DNA from: Paenibacillus chitinolyticus NBRC 15660
GTDB lineage: Bacteria > Bacillota > Bacilli > Paenibacillales > NBRC-103111
Assembly (NCBI RefSeq): GCF_000739915.1
Contig: NZ_BBJT01000005.1
Span: 124,001 to 188,000 of the forward strand
Length of the DNA stretch: 64,000 nt
Direction of reading: 5' to 3'
Below the pieces are notes generated by a model that was not told the origin of the DNA, ran no database searches, and saw nothing but the letters and a program-made list of their open reading frames with translations. The position numbers and the translations under genes were made by a program. Shown in pieces: positions 36,988 through 43,940 of the stretch (position 1 is the first letter of the stretch; each line of letters opens with the position of its first letter).

Positions 36988-37386
36988 CTATCCTTCCCGG
37001 ACCAGCCATGTCTTCGCAACCTCGGGATCGCTGAAAAACGAGACAGGGCGTTTTAGAGGCGGATCGAGCCTGTTCAGCCTTTTCTTTAATTTGAGCTTGC
37101 TACCGAAGGAACAGCCCACAAGGGTTAGCTTGTAAACATGCGTATTAAGACGGCCGATATGGTCAACAAAAGCCGTTATAACGTCATCGGTCAGCCGCGT
37201 TTCGTAGAAATCGACCCAAATTCTCAATTCCTGGCTTCTCTGCCCGATAAACTGTTCTTCCTCCAGCATCAGCCTGAACAGTCCCTCTTCATCTTGGAAG
37301 AAGCTCCCGTACTTTAAACAGTGAATCTCGCCCCCTTTATAGTAATAAGGAAAAAGGGATCCTCCCGGTGATTTGATGCTGTACAT
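36988..37386 (-). CDS. Hypothetical protein, possibly STAS-like
   Basis: 132 residues from ATG with AGGAGG upstream. The order of strands and helices (IWVDFYETRLTDDVITAFVD, VYKLTLVGCSFGSKLKLKK, FFSDPEVAKTWLV) resembles STAS-like or SpoIIAA-like folds of Bacilli that lack the phosphorylatable Ser, but this is only a pattern impression. It is 30 bases upstream of the histidine phosphatase gene and probably cotranscribed. Confidence 0.6.
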   Translation of the reverse strand: MYSIKSPGGSLFPYYYKGGEIHCLKYGSFFQDEEGLFRLMLEEEQFIGQRSQELRIWVDFYETRLTDDVITAFVDHIGRLNTHVYKLTLVGCSFGSKLKLKKRLNRLDPPLKRPVSFFSDPEVAKTWLVREG

Positions 37387-37463
37387 TTCGCCGCCTCCTT
37401 CTGTCCGTCGTATTCATGAATCATCCGCGGTTCCGGCCTCCACCCGGCTTGCCGGGAATAAAA

Positions 37464-37503
37464 AAGACGAGAAAACCTGCCTTGTCTTAGGTTTAGTCGT
37501 CTT
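37464..37503 (-). terminator. Terminator of the DinB gene
   Basis: AAGACGA pairs with TCGTCTT and an inner AAACCT pairs with AGGTTT; the minus strand continues TTTTTTA. Confidence 0.75.
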
Positions 37504-37559
37504 GTCTTTGCCCGGAAGCCCTTCAGTCGCGCGATGAAGTAAACCTGCCGTGGTTAAGC

Positions 37560-38081
37560 TTACACGGTACTCAGGTATCTCTCTTGAATAATGTGAATAT
37601 GATGCCGCTCGTGTCCGGCTATGATCGCAGCGAGCGCTCTGGCGGATATGAGACCGTTATTGGCCGTTCCGGTCCGGAGCCAGGCTTCCTCCGTAATGCC
37701 GCGCAGTAAAGTCAGCGTGGAGCAGCGGACGGCGGAGTAATCCTTGAGAATGTCGGACAGGCCGCTTGCCGCGAAAGACGCCCCGGCCACATACTCATTC
37801 TCGTCATAACCCGGAAGCGGCGTCTGGTCCCCTCGCGCGATGCAGAGCATGCGGTAGGCCATGATCCGTTCCGTATCGGCCACGTGGCCCAATACTTCCT
37901 TGATGCTCCACTTGCCCGGTGCGTACTTGTGGTCCCCGGTTTCTTCCGTAAGGGACTGTATCAATTCGGTTGTGGTTTGAAGCTGTTCGACTAGAATTTC
38001 GGCAAGATTGCCCTCCTGAACCAGCTTAACGTAAGTTTCGTAGTGCGCCGGATATTCCCCAAGCGGCGGTTTTATAAGCAT
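37560..38081 (-). CDS. DinB family protein
   Basis: 173 residues with AAGGAG upstream of the ATG. The DinB_2 pattern is WSIKEVLGHVADTERIMAYR near residue 58 and AIIAGHERHHIHIIQERY at the end, giving the three His ligands of the metal site. Relatives include bacillithiol transferases; the exact reaction is unknown. It is a single-gene unit. Confidence 0.88.
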   Translation of the reverse strand: MLIKPPLGEYPAHYETYVKLVQEGNLAEILVEQLQTTTELIQSLTEETGDHKYAPGKWSIKEVLGHVADTERIMAYRMLCIARGDQTPLPGYDENEYVAGASFAASGLSDILKDYSAVRCSTLTLLRGITEEAWLRTGTANNGLISARALAAIIAGHERHHIHIIQERYLSTV

Positions 38082-38231
38082 GGACTCACTCCTTTTTGAA
38101 CTCCGGCCCGGTCAAATGTTTGACAAATCGTCAGCCGTTCACCTGTACTAGGATCGTACGCAAATCTCCGGCATTTGTTTCGCTGCCGCCTGTAATTCCG
38201 CAAAACGGCCCGATGGCGGGGCTCGCGGCTT

Positions 38232-38435
38232 TTATTCCCCGGGAGGACCGGGGGGCCGGTCCTTCTCCGAAGCCATGCGGCTCAGCGTCTCGTATATTTT
38301 GCGCAAATAGGCCGTAACCGTGATCAGGCTCATCAGAATGAACCCGAGCATAATGAACGTGACGACTTCCCCGGTAAAAAAAGAGACGATGGCCAGCACA
38401 ACAACAAGCACGGTATTGATCACGTTGTTCGTCAA
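38232..38435 (-). CDS. Small two-helix membrane protein
   Basis: 67 residues from TTG with AAGGAG eight bases upstream. Two hydrophobic stretches (VINTVLVVVLAIVSFFTG and VVTFIMLGFILMSLITVTAY) are followed by a charged, Pro-rich tail. No family recognised; no obvious operon partner. Confidence 0.6.
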   Translation of the reverse strand: MTNNVINTVLVVVLAIVSFFTGEVVTFIMLGFILMSLITVTAYLRKIYETLSRMASEKDRPPGPPGE

Positions 38436-38483
38436 ACTGCCGACTCCTTTCCGTTGTATGCTTCTTCTATTTCAATCTACGTT

Positions 38484-38966
38484 TCACTTCCAAATCCGAT
38501 CTAATTTGTCGGCATAATAAAGAATGGCTTTTTTATAGGAAGCGATTCCTTCGTCCCCGCTCGTTTCGCCCAACTGCCGGAGCATAAGCTCCATGGCCAG
38601 CGCGTGTTCCCCCAGGTTATACAGCGTCATCGCGTAAAAAACCTGAAATTCCCGGGCTTCCGGGTATTCCCGGATCGCCTGACGAAAGCACGCCCGGGCC
38701 GATTCGTACTCGCCCAGCGTCCGGTAAGTGCTGCCGAGACCGAGCCAGGCGCCCCGTCTCTCCTCGTCCGCGAGGCCAAGCTCCAGCGCCTTCTCATAGA
38801 AAGGCGCGGCTTCCTTTTCCAGTCCCATGGCGTCATGAATCCAGGCGCACTGGTACCAATTGGATGGAACGAGCGGCTCTTCCCGGACAAGATCCAGCAG
38901 CAAAGTCTGTGCTTCCGCATGCCGTCCCGCTTCTCTCAGCCGGATGGCTTCTTCCAGCTTAGTCAT
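38484..38966 (-). CDS. Tetratricopeptide repeat protein
   Basis: 160 residues from ATG at 38966; the frame is open to 39077 without similarity. Three to four TPR units are visible: KLEEAIRLREAGRHAEAQTL, the unit around GLEKEAAPFYEKALELG, and LGEYESARACFRQAIREYP, then LGEHALAMELML. TPR domains bind partner proteins. It is also called a tetratricopeptide repeat protein in related Bacilli, with no assigned partner. Confidence 0.85.
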   Translation of the reverse strand: MTKLEEAIRLREAGRHAEAQTLLLDLVREEPLVPSNWYQCAWIHDAMGLEKEAAPFYEKALELGLADEERRGAWLGLGSTYRTLGEYESARACFRQAIREYPEAREFQVFYAMTLYNLGEHALAMELMLRQLGETSGDEGIASYKKAILYYADKLDRIWK

Positions 38967-39003
38967 GGTCCTTTTCCTCCCGGTTGTGGTTTGAACAAGC
39001 CGG

Positions 39004-39483
39004 CTACTTAAGCCGGGGCCGGATGCTTTTATCGAAGACGCGCTGGGTTTTGACCGGCTCGAATCCCATTTGCTCATAGAACGAAACCGCCTCCTGCCGG
39101 TTTACGTTCATCCTGACGCGCAGCCTGCCGAGTGAGGCGGAGCTTGTCCACTCCCCGCATCGTTTTACGAGTGTCCGCCCGATCCCCCGCCCCCTGAATT
39201 TGCGGTCCACGATTAATCCCGCGATTTCGGCGAAGGGCTCGGACTCGAGCAGACAGCGGGCATGGGCGTGAATCCAGCCGATGACCCCTCCTTCGTATTC
39301 CGCCGTGAGGATGACGTGATCGGGCAGAGTCAGGATGTGACCGAGCCTCTCCGCAAGCCGGGTTTCGCCGGTGGGATAGCCAAGCTGAGCGGACAGCCGG
39401 GCCATTCCGGGAGCGTCGGAGACAACCGCTTGTCTGTAGACCACGTCCCCGCTGATTGTTACAAAAGCATCATGTTCGGTCAT
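39004..39483 (-). CDS. GNAT family N-acetyltransferase
   Basis: 159 residues, ATG behind AGGAGA. The acetyl-CoA loop is IVDRKFRGRGIGRTLVKRC, followed by NRQEAVSFYEQMGFEPVKTQ. The N-terminus VYRQAVVSDAPGMARLSAQL is typical of the small RimI-like branch. Acceptor unknown. The next gene upstream on the same strand is a second GNAT gene 11 bases away, so the two form an operon. Confidence 0.88.
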   Translation of the reverse strand: MTEHDAFVTISGDVVYRQAVVSDAPGMARLSAQLGYPTGETRLAERLGHILTLPDHVILTAEYEGGVIGWIHAHARCLLESEPFAEIAGLIVDRKFRGRGIGRTLVKRCGEWTSSASLGRLRVRMNVNRQEAVSFYEQMGFEPVKTQRVFDKSIRPRLK

Positions 39484-39494
39484 GTAGGTGTCTC

Positions 39495-40004
39495 CTAGAT
39501 CAGCTTGTAATAAAAGATCGTCGTGTGCAGGTTCCCGTCCGACGATTTGGCGAAATGCGGGATGCGGCCCGCCTCCACATACCCGAAAGACTTGTACAGC
39601 TTGTTGGACGCGTCCCCTTCACGGGTATCCAGCACCAGAAGGGACCTTCCCTCTTCCGCCGCCGTTTTCTCCAAAGCCTGCATCAGCATATGGGCGACGC
39701 CCTTTCTGCGGTATTCGGGATGAACCATCAGCTTGACGACTTCCGCCCGGTGCGTGGCATTTCTTTTCATCGCCAAGTGAAGCTGGACAGTCCCGACGAT
39801 TTTGCCGTCGCATACGGCGTTCCAGGCCAATACGCCGGGTTCTATCACTTTCTTCCAGTAAGTGTTCGCGTCCTCCCAGCTTACCGGCGGCAAAAATCCG
39901 ATCGAAGCCCCATCCTCCACTACCCGGATCAGCAGCTCGGTCAAATCGTTCAGAACGCCCGCCTCCATTGATTCCAGCTCATGAATCGTCACTCCATGGG
40001 TCAT
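39495..40004 (-). CDS. GNAT family N-acetyltransferase
   Basis: 169 residues, ATG behind AAGGAGG. VVKLMVHPEYRRKGVAHMLM is the acetyl-CoA loop and LLVLDTREGDASNKLYKSFG the following strand and helix, a pattern of the branch that includes wall-associated and streptothricin-type acetyltransferases. Acceptor unknown. It is cotranscribed with the GNAT gene 11 bases downstream. Confidence 0.88.
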   Translation of the reverse strand: MTHGVTIHELESMEAGVLNDLTELLIRVVEDGASIGFLPPVSWEDANTYWKKVIEPGVLAWNAVCDGKIVGTVQLHLAMKRNATHRAEVVKLMVHPEYRRKGVAHMLMQALEKTAAEEGRSLLVLDTREGDASNKLYKSFGYVEAGRIPHFAKSSDGNLHTTIFYYKLI

Positions 40005-40070
40005 AGTCGTGAACCTCCTTGCGGCCTTCGGCCGTATATTTTGGCGTGATGCATGTGTATGTCCGTTGTT

Positions 40071-41084
40071 CTACATAGTATAAAAAAGGCTACGATCCTC
40101 AAGAAAAGGAACGCAGTAGTTTTTGCAAAAAGCGGGCATCCTCTCTTTCATCCACGGATGCTTGTCGGGATTATGCAAGTGAAACGAATAAAAACCGAAA
40201 ATCGACAGAAGCATAAACCCTTCCAACAGATCGAGCCGCTCCGTAACGGCGCCGGGCCGGACAAGCGAGTAACCTTCCAGCACGGAATCCCTTAATTCCG
40301 TTTTCATGGTGAGCGCGCAGCCCGCCAGATCATACCCGTAATACCCATGCCCGAACAGACAGAAATCAATGAGCGACAAGCCCTGATCCGTCACGATCAG
40401 ATTGCCTTTATTGATATCGGCGTGAATCAGTCCCCAAGAACTCCCGGACCGGCTGTGCCGTTCAAGCTTGTCCGCTATGCGCGTAAACGTCTGCCCGACG
40501 ATCTCAAGATCCTCTTCCCTGAAAAGGTCCATGGATAGCCCCGACCGAATCCGTGTAAGCATCTCCTCATTCTGTTCCGCACCCGCATACCGGGGTCTCT
40601 TCATTATGGCAGCCCCGGGGTATGTTTGCGAAAACCGGTGCATCGCACCAAGCTGCCGGCCGAGACCGGTAACCGTCTCCCGCGAAAATGACTCTCCCTG
40701 CCCGACATCCCGGCCTTCGATCCATTCGAGGAGGGTACAAAAGATGCCGGATCGGACTCCGGATTGGGTTCCGGATTCCGCATCAAGGTTCACAGACGTT
40801 ACCCACTCGCCCTCATGGCTTGCGACCGGTTTCTGCACCCGCACTCCCGCAGCGGCGCCAAGATCCGCCAGCCACTGCATTTCCGCATGCAGCCCTTCCC
40901 GGGAATGCTGCAGTCCGTGCAGCTTGTCCGTAACCGGTTTATGTATCCGGAGCAGGTACGATTGCCCCGTGGTGCCGTCCGTTACCCGGTAGGTCATGTT
41001 TTCGTTGTGCCGGATAAACCGTATGGACGGTTCGCGGACCGGGTAAGCGGCCAGAATGGCGGACAAGGGAACCTTTTCATTCAT
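40071..41084 (-). CDS. Aminoglycoside phosphotransferase-like kinase (APH family)
   Basis: 337 residues, ATG behind AAAGGAG. The kinase-like core shows GLIHADINKGNLIV (catalytic Asp and Asn) and LSLIDFCLFGHGYYGYDLAG (metal-binding Asp). The N-terminal ATP-site Lys region is SYLLRIHKP. APH-fold proteins phosphorylate antibiotics, homoserine, choline or other small molecules; the YtmP or HSK2-like branch fits better than a resistance enzyme. Substrate unknown. Confidence 0.85.
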   Translation of the reverse strand: MNEKVPLSAILAAYPVREPSIRFIRHNENMTYRVTDGTTGQSYLLRIHKPVTDKLHGLQHSREGLHAEMQWLADLGAAAGVRVQKPVASHEGEWVTSVNLDAESGTQSGVRSGIFCTLLEWIEGRDVGQGESFSRETVTGLGRQLGAMHRFSQTYPGAAIMKRPRYAGAEQNEEMLTRIRSGLSMDLFREEDLEIVGQTFTRIADKLERHSRSGSSWGLIHADINKGNLIVTDQGLSLIDFCLFGHGYYGYDLAGCALTMKTELRDSVLEGYSLVRPGAVTERLDLLEGFMLLSIFGFYSFHLHNPDKHPWMKERMPAFCKNYCVPFLEDRSLFYTM

Positions 41085-41190
41085 GACTGTTCTCCTTTTC
41101 CATCGGTTCTTCTGTATGCCCCTTCCGTATATGTCTTATATACCTTCGATGTGCACATTCGCCTTCCTCTTTCCGAGTCATAAAAAAAGA

Positions 41191-41222
41191 GGATATCCGA
41201 ACCGGTAAAAGTTCGCATATCC
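41191..41222 (-). terminator. Terminator of the coat-like gene
   Basis: GGATAT pairs with ATATCC and CGAAC with GTTCG inside it; the minus strand continues CTCTTTTTTT. An open frame crossing this hairpin was rejected for this reason. Confidence 0.85.
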
Positions 41223-41261
41223 TTCCCAATTGTACCTATAGTCTGAGCGACCCGCTTAGTT

Positions 41262-41717
41262 TCAGAAACAAGTGTACGAGCTGATCCGCCGCAGATCGAT
41301 TCCGAAATAGACCCAACTGAATCCCGTCCACCGGAAGCCTGCCACCGAAGTGCGGCCGACAAAAGTCGGGAAGTACCAGAACCGCGTGCCGTCGTTCAAC
41401 CAGATGAACGTATTGCGGAACAGACAGCCGACGATGCCGCCCGGGTCAACCGCAAAGGGAGCCACCTGCGGCTCGAACTGCGGAGGGGGCGCCGTCGGCG
41501 CCTGCTGGCCGGGGCTGCCCCCCGGGAATCCCGGAGGCCCCGGAGGAAGCATGCCCGGCCCCTGCTGTCCCGGAAACGGGAAGAACGGCCCTTGGCCCGG
41601 TCCGCCTCCCGGTGACGGAAAGAACGGCCCCATCGTACCGAACGATCTCTGGACGTCTTGAGTCCCCTGACTTTCTTGCGGCTGTGTAAACGATCCTTGA
41701 GGGAAGAAAAATCCCAT
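41262..41717 (-). CDS. Gly/Pro-rich spore coat-like protein
   Basis: 151 residues, ATG behind GAGGAGTG. Residues 1-90 are low-complexity Pro, Gly, Gln and Phe; the C-terminal 60 residues (GIVGCLFRNTFIWLNDG, FWYFPTFVGRTSVAGFRW) form an aromatic, Cys-containing domain seen in other Bacilli beside Gly/Pro-rich heads. A mother-cell type -10, CATACAGTA, sits 30-40 bases upstream of the start. A coat or exosporium role is therefore likely but unproved; some databases label such proteins transporter without reason. Confidence 0.7.
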   Translation of the reverse strand: MGFFFPQGSFTQPQESQGTQDVQRSFGTMGPFFPSPGGGPGQGPFFPFPGQQGPGMLPPGPPGFPGGSPGQQAPTAPPPQFEPQVAPFAVDPGGIVGCLFRNTFIWLNDGTRFWYFPTFVGRTSVAGFRWTGFSWVYFGIDLRRISSYTCF

Positions 41718-41752
41718 GCTGCATTCACTCCTCTTCCTTAAGTAGGCTCCTA

Positions 41753-41761
41753 TACTGTATG
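41753..41761 (-). promoter_or_regulatory. Mother-cell-type -10 element upstream of the coat-like gene
   Basis: On the minus strand CATACAGTA fits CATANNNTA of sigma-K and most of the CATACAHT of sigma-E. No clear -35 AC was found at 16-17 bases, which keeps this tentative. Confidence 0.4.
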
Positions 41762-41802
41762 CCGGGACAGATGCCGGGGACTGGGCGGAAGCGGATTAAA
41801 AT

Positions 41803-42831
41803 TTACGGAGACCGATCTGCCTGCAGGTCCATAACATTCAGGCAGCCATATACGGTGTTTCCGAACGTCCGTATGTCATCCAGGTAGCTGTAGCCGCCGG
41901 GATTCGGCCCTGTCTGGTTATACATCCGGACCGCGACGGCTTCCTTCTCGGGAATAACTAGACAGGCGCAGCCCGTACTTCCGAGAGATTGATAAGAACC
42001 GGCAGGAAGCTCGTGCCCCAGTTCCGTCAAGGATCGCGGCCGGTCCTGCACGAACCAGAAAAATCCGTTTCGCGGCAGAGCATCCCCGAGCCCTTCCGGA
42101 CTGATGATTTCGGCGGTCTGCTCCCATACCGGTCGAGGGATCAGCTGCATCCCGTTCCACATGCCCTTGGACAGATGAAGCTGCCCCCAGGAAGCCAGCT
42201 CTCTGGCGCTGACGAACAGGTTTATGTCTGTGCCTTCTTCGCTTGAATAAGCTTCATTCAGCCAAACGAGCCCGTCCGTTTGGTGTTTGCGCCAGCCCGT
42301 TTCCGTGAATCCGCCGGGACGGAATACCTTTTCGTTCAATAGCTGTGCAAGAGGCTTTCCGAACACTTCTCCGATCATGCGGATCAGCAGGTTGACGCCC
42401 ACATTGTTGTAAGCCCAGCCTGCCCCCGGAGGAAATATCCGCTTTTGCGGACTCGCAAGACCGTGCGTATGGGTGAGCAGATGCCGGATCGTCGTGCCCG
42501 CCAGCAAGGCGCCGTCCGGATCGGCTATATAGTCCGAAACCGGATCATCCAGGCCGCCGATCCGTCCCTCGTAAAGGGCCAGAGAGACGGCGAAGCCCAG
42601 GTAGGTTTTTCTTACCGAAGCGACGTTAAATCGGGAATCCGCCCCGACCGGACGACTGCCTGGAGAGAAGCCGTGTGTGCCCGAGTACCATTCGTTAACG
42701 ACGGTTCGGCGATGCAGCACATAGACGGCGGCGGCCGATGCCGCAATCTTTTCCTGCACGCCGAGCACATATTGATTCAGCGGAGAAAATGCATCGCTGC
42801 GGTGAAGTTCAAGACTCTGTTCGTTATCCAC
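41803..42831 (-). CDS. Serine hydrolase, beta-lactamase/class C family
   Basis: 342 residues, GTG start behind AAGGAGAT. The catalytic SxxK is SVRK (Ser72, Lys75) and the second motif is YNN near residue 141 in AYNNVGVNLL. The third motif, usually KTG or HxG, appears as LGSTG or is absent. No signal peptide is visible, so it is likely an intracellular esterase or peptidase rather than a penicillinase. Substrate unknown. Confidence 0.87.
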   Translation of the reverse strand: MDNEQSLELHRSDAFSPLNQYVLGVQEKIAASAAAVYVLHRRTVVNEWYSGTHGFSPGSRPVGADSRFNVASVRKTYLGFAVSLALYEGRIGGLDDPVSDYIADPDGALLAGTTIRHLLTHTHGLASPQKRIFPPGAGWAYNNVGVNLLIRMIGEVFGKPLAQLLNEKVFRPGGFTETGWRKHQTDGLVWLNEAYSSEEGTDINLFVSARELASWGQLHLSKGMWNGMQLIPRPVWEQTAEIISPEGLGDALPRNGFFWFVQDRPRSLTELGHELPAGSYQSLGSTGCACLVIPEKEAVAVRMYNQTGPNPGGYSYLDDIRTFGNTVYGCLNVMDLQADRSP

Positions 42832-42908
42832 GGTTTATCTCCTTCCCGGACTTTTCAGCCTCTTACTTGATTGATGCTCTGATCATACATGGAGAAGCTT
42901 TTTAGTTT

Positions 42909-42930
42909 AACTGGAAGTTTAAATCCAGTT
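42909..42930. promoter_or_regulatory. Inverted repeat upstream of the small secreted protein gene
   Basis: AACTGG and CCAGTT are separated by 10 AT-rich bases and flanked by TTTAA on both sides, about 90 bases before the start at 43015. A possible operator for the plus-strand gene or for the divergent serine hydrolase gene. Confidence 0.35.
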
Positions 42931-43014
42931 TAAATTTACTTTTTTGTATAATTTTGGTAATTTATTCTCCTTATACTAAACTCGTAATCTAAATTCCTAT
43001 TAGGAGGTTTTTTT

Positions 43015-43383
43015 ATGAGAAAAGTATTTCGTATCTACGGACTTACTGCATTGATCTTAGTTATGACTGCAACCACTGCATATGCAGCCAACCAAGAAAG
43101 TACCGCTTACGCCACGAGCGGAGGATATGACGCCAACTCCTCGTATATTGACGGTCAAGGTCAATTCGGCAGGATAAAATTTAATTCATCCGGCGGTGGC
43201 TGGGGCTTCTATGAACAAACTTGTTCAGGATCGGGGACTACCTATGGCCCTGCTCTCTATATCCCGGCTGACGGCGGTTCAATTAATGAACTTGTGGCAA
43301 TGCCATCCAACTGCAAGTTCAAGTTGCACATTACTAGCGGAAAGTATTTTCCGGTATCCGGCACCATTCAAAACTACGAGTAA
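43015..43383 (+). CDS. Small secreted protein of unknown function
   Basis: 122 residues, ATG behind TAGGAGG. A signal peptide ends near residue 24 (AYA/AN). The mature part, about 98 residues, is rich in Gly, Ser and Tyr with two Cys (in EQTCSGSG and PSNCKFKL) and looks like a compact beta protein. No family recognised. The gene is AT-rich compared with the preceding region and begins the accessory island. Confidence 0.7.
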   Translation: MRKVFRIYGLTALILVMTATTAYAANQESTAYATSGGYDANSSYIDGQGQFGRIKFNSSGGGWGFYEQTCSGSGTTYGPALYIPADGGSINELVAMPSNCKFKLHITSGKYFPVSGTIQNYE

Positions 43384-43452
43384 TACACACGCGAGCGCTC
43401 TTCCAGTAGGAAGAGCACTCATACTGTCGTGAAAGTCTCGGCAGTCTAACCA

Positions 43453-43487
43453 AAACAAGCCGGCCCCTTTACGGTGCCGGCTTGTTT
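43453..43487 (+). terminator. Terminator after the small secreted protein gene
   Basis: AAACAAGCCGGC pairs with GCCGGCTTGTTT around a 10-base loop; the plus strand continues GGTTTCTTTT. Confidence 0.8.
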
Positions 43488-43564
43488 GGTTTCTTTTCGC
43501 TGCTTACTTAATGGGGGGATCGGCCTTCACGGAAACCGGTTAAGTTTCTACGCAAATGGGCCTT

Positions 43565-43732
43565 CTATTTCTTTTTGTGGTAATGATACCCGCTGCATAA
43601 CCCTTTTTGTTTAGATTTCGCGGAGCAGTTGTGGCCCCCGTTTTTGTCCAATCTTCCGGGATGCGCGTAAGCCGAAGCGGATGTAGCCATAACGACCACA
43701 ATAGCGACGATAAAAATAACCGTTTTTTTCAA
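43565..43732 (-). CDS. Small YHYH domain protein, secreted
   Basis: 55 residues from TTG at 43732 (AGGTGAG just upstream; a GTG at 43741 is possible). A hydrophobic signal segment ends near SASAYA, then the mature part runs HPGRLDKNGGHNC, KQKGLCSGYHYHKKK. This is the YHYH domain pattern: HPGRxDxNGGHNC and GYHYH. Such domains sit at the C-terminus of nuclease-like or calcium-binding surface proteins; here the protein consists of the domain alone. Function unknown. It is too short for many gene finders. Confidence 0.75.
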   Translation of the reverse strand: MKKTVIFIVAIVVVMATSASAYAHPGRLDKNGGHNCSAKSKQKGLCSGYHYHKKK

Positions 43733-43891
43733 TGTTCTCACCTTAAGTACACCCTATTTGCAGGGCTTAATGGAATTCTATCCCATTCTAAACCAGTTTC
43801 AAAAATCGGGATACGATTTGACCCCACAATTTATCAATTCTTTAGAATGTATACCGACCCAGCGGTCAATTTTTCAATCCATCCTAAAACT

Positions 43892-43915
43892 AAAGAGAGG
43901 GAATGACCCTCTCTT
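43892..43915 (-). terminator. Terminator of the M60 peptidase gene
   Basis: AAAGAGAGG pairs with CCTCTCTTT around a 6-base loop, 25 bases after the peptidase stop; T residues follow on either strand. Confidence 0.8.
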
Positions 43916-43940
43916 TTTGACGTGCTTTAACCTTACCATA

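Noticed and set aside
41081-41362. 93-codon frame between the APH-like kinase and the coat-like gene
   Set aside because: It runs across the strong terminator at 41191-41222 and overlaps the coat-like gene in another frame.
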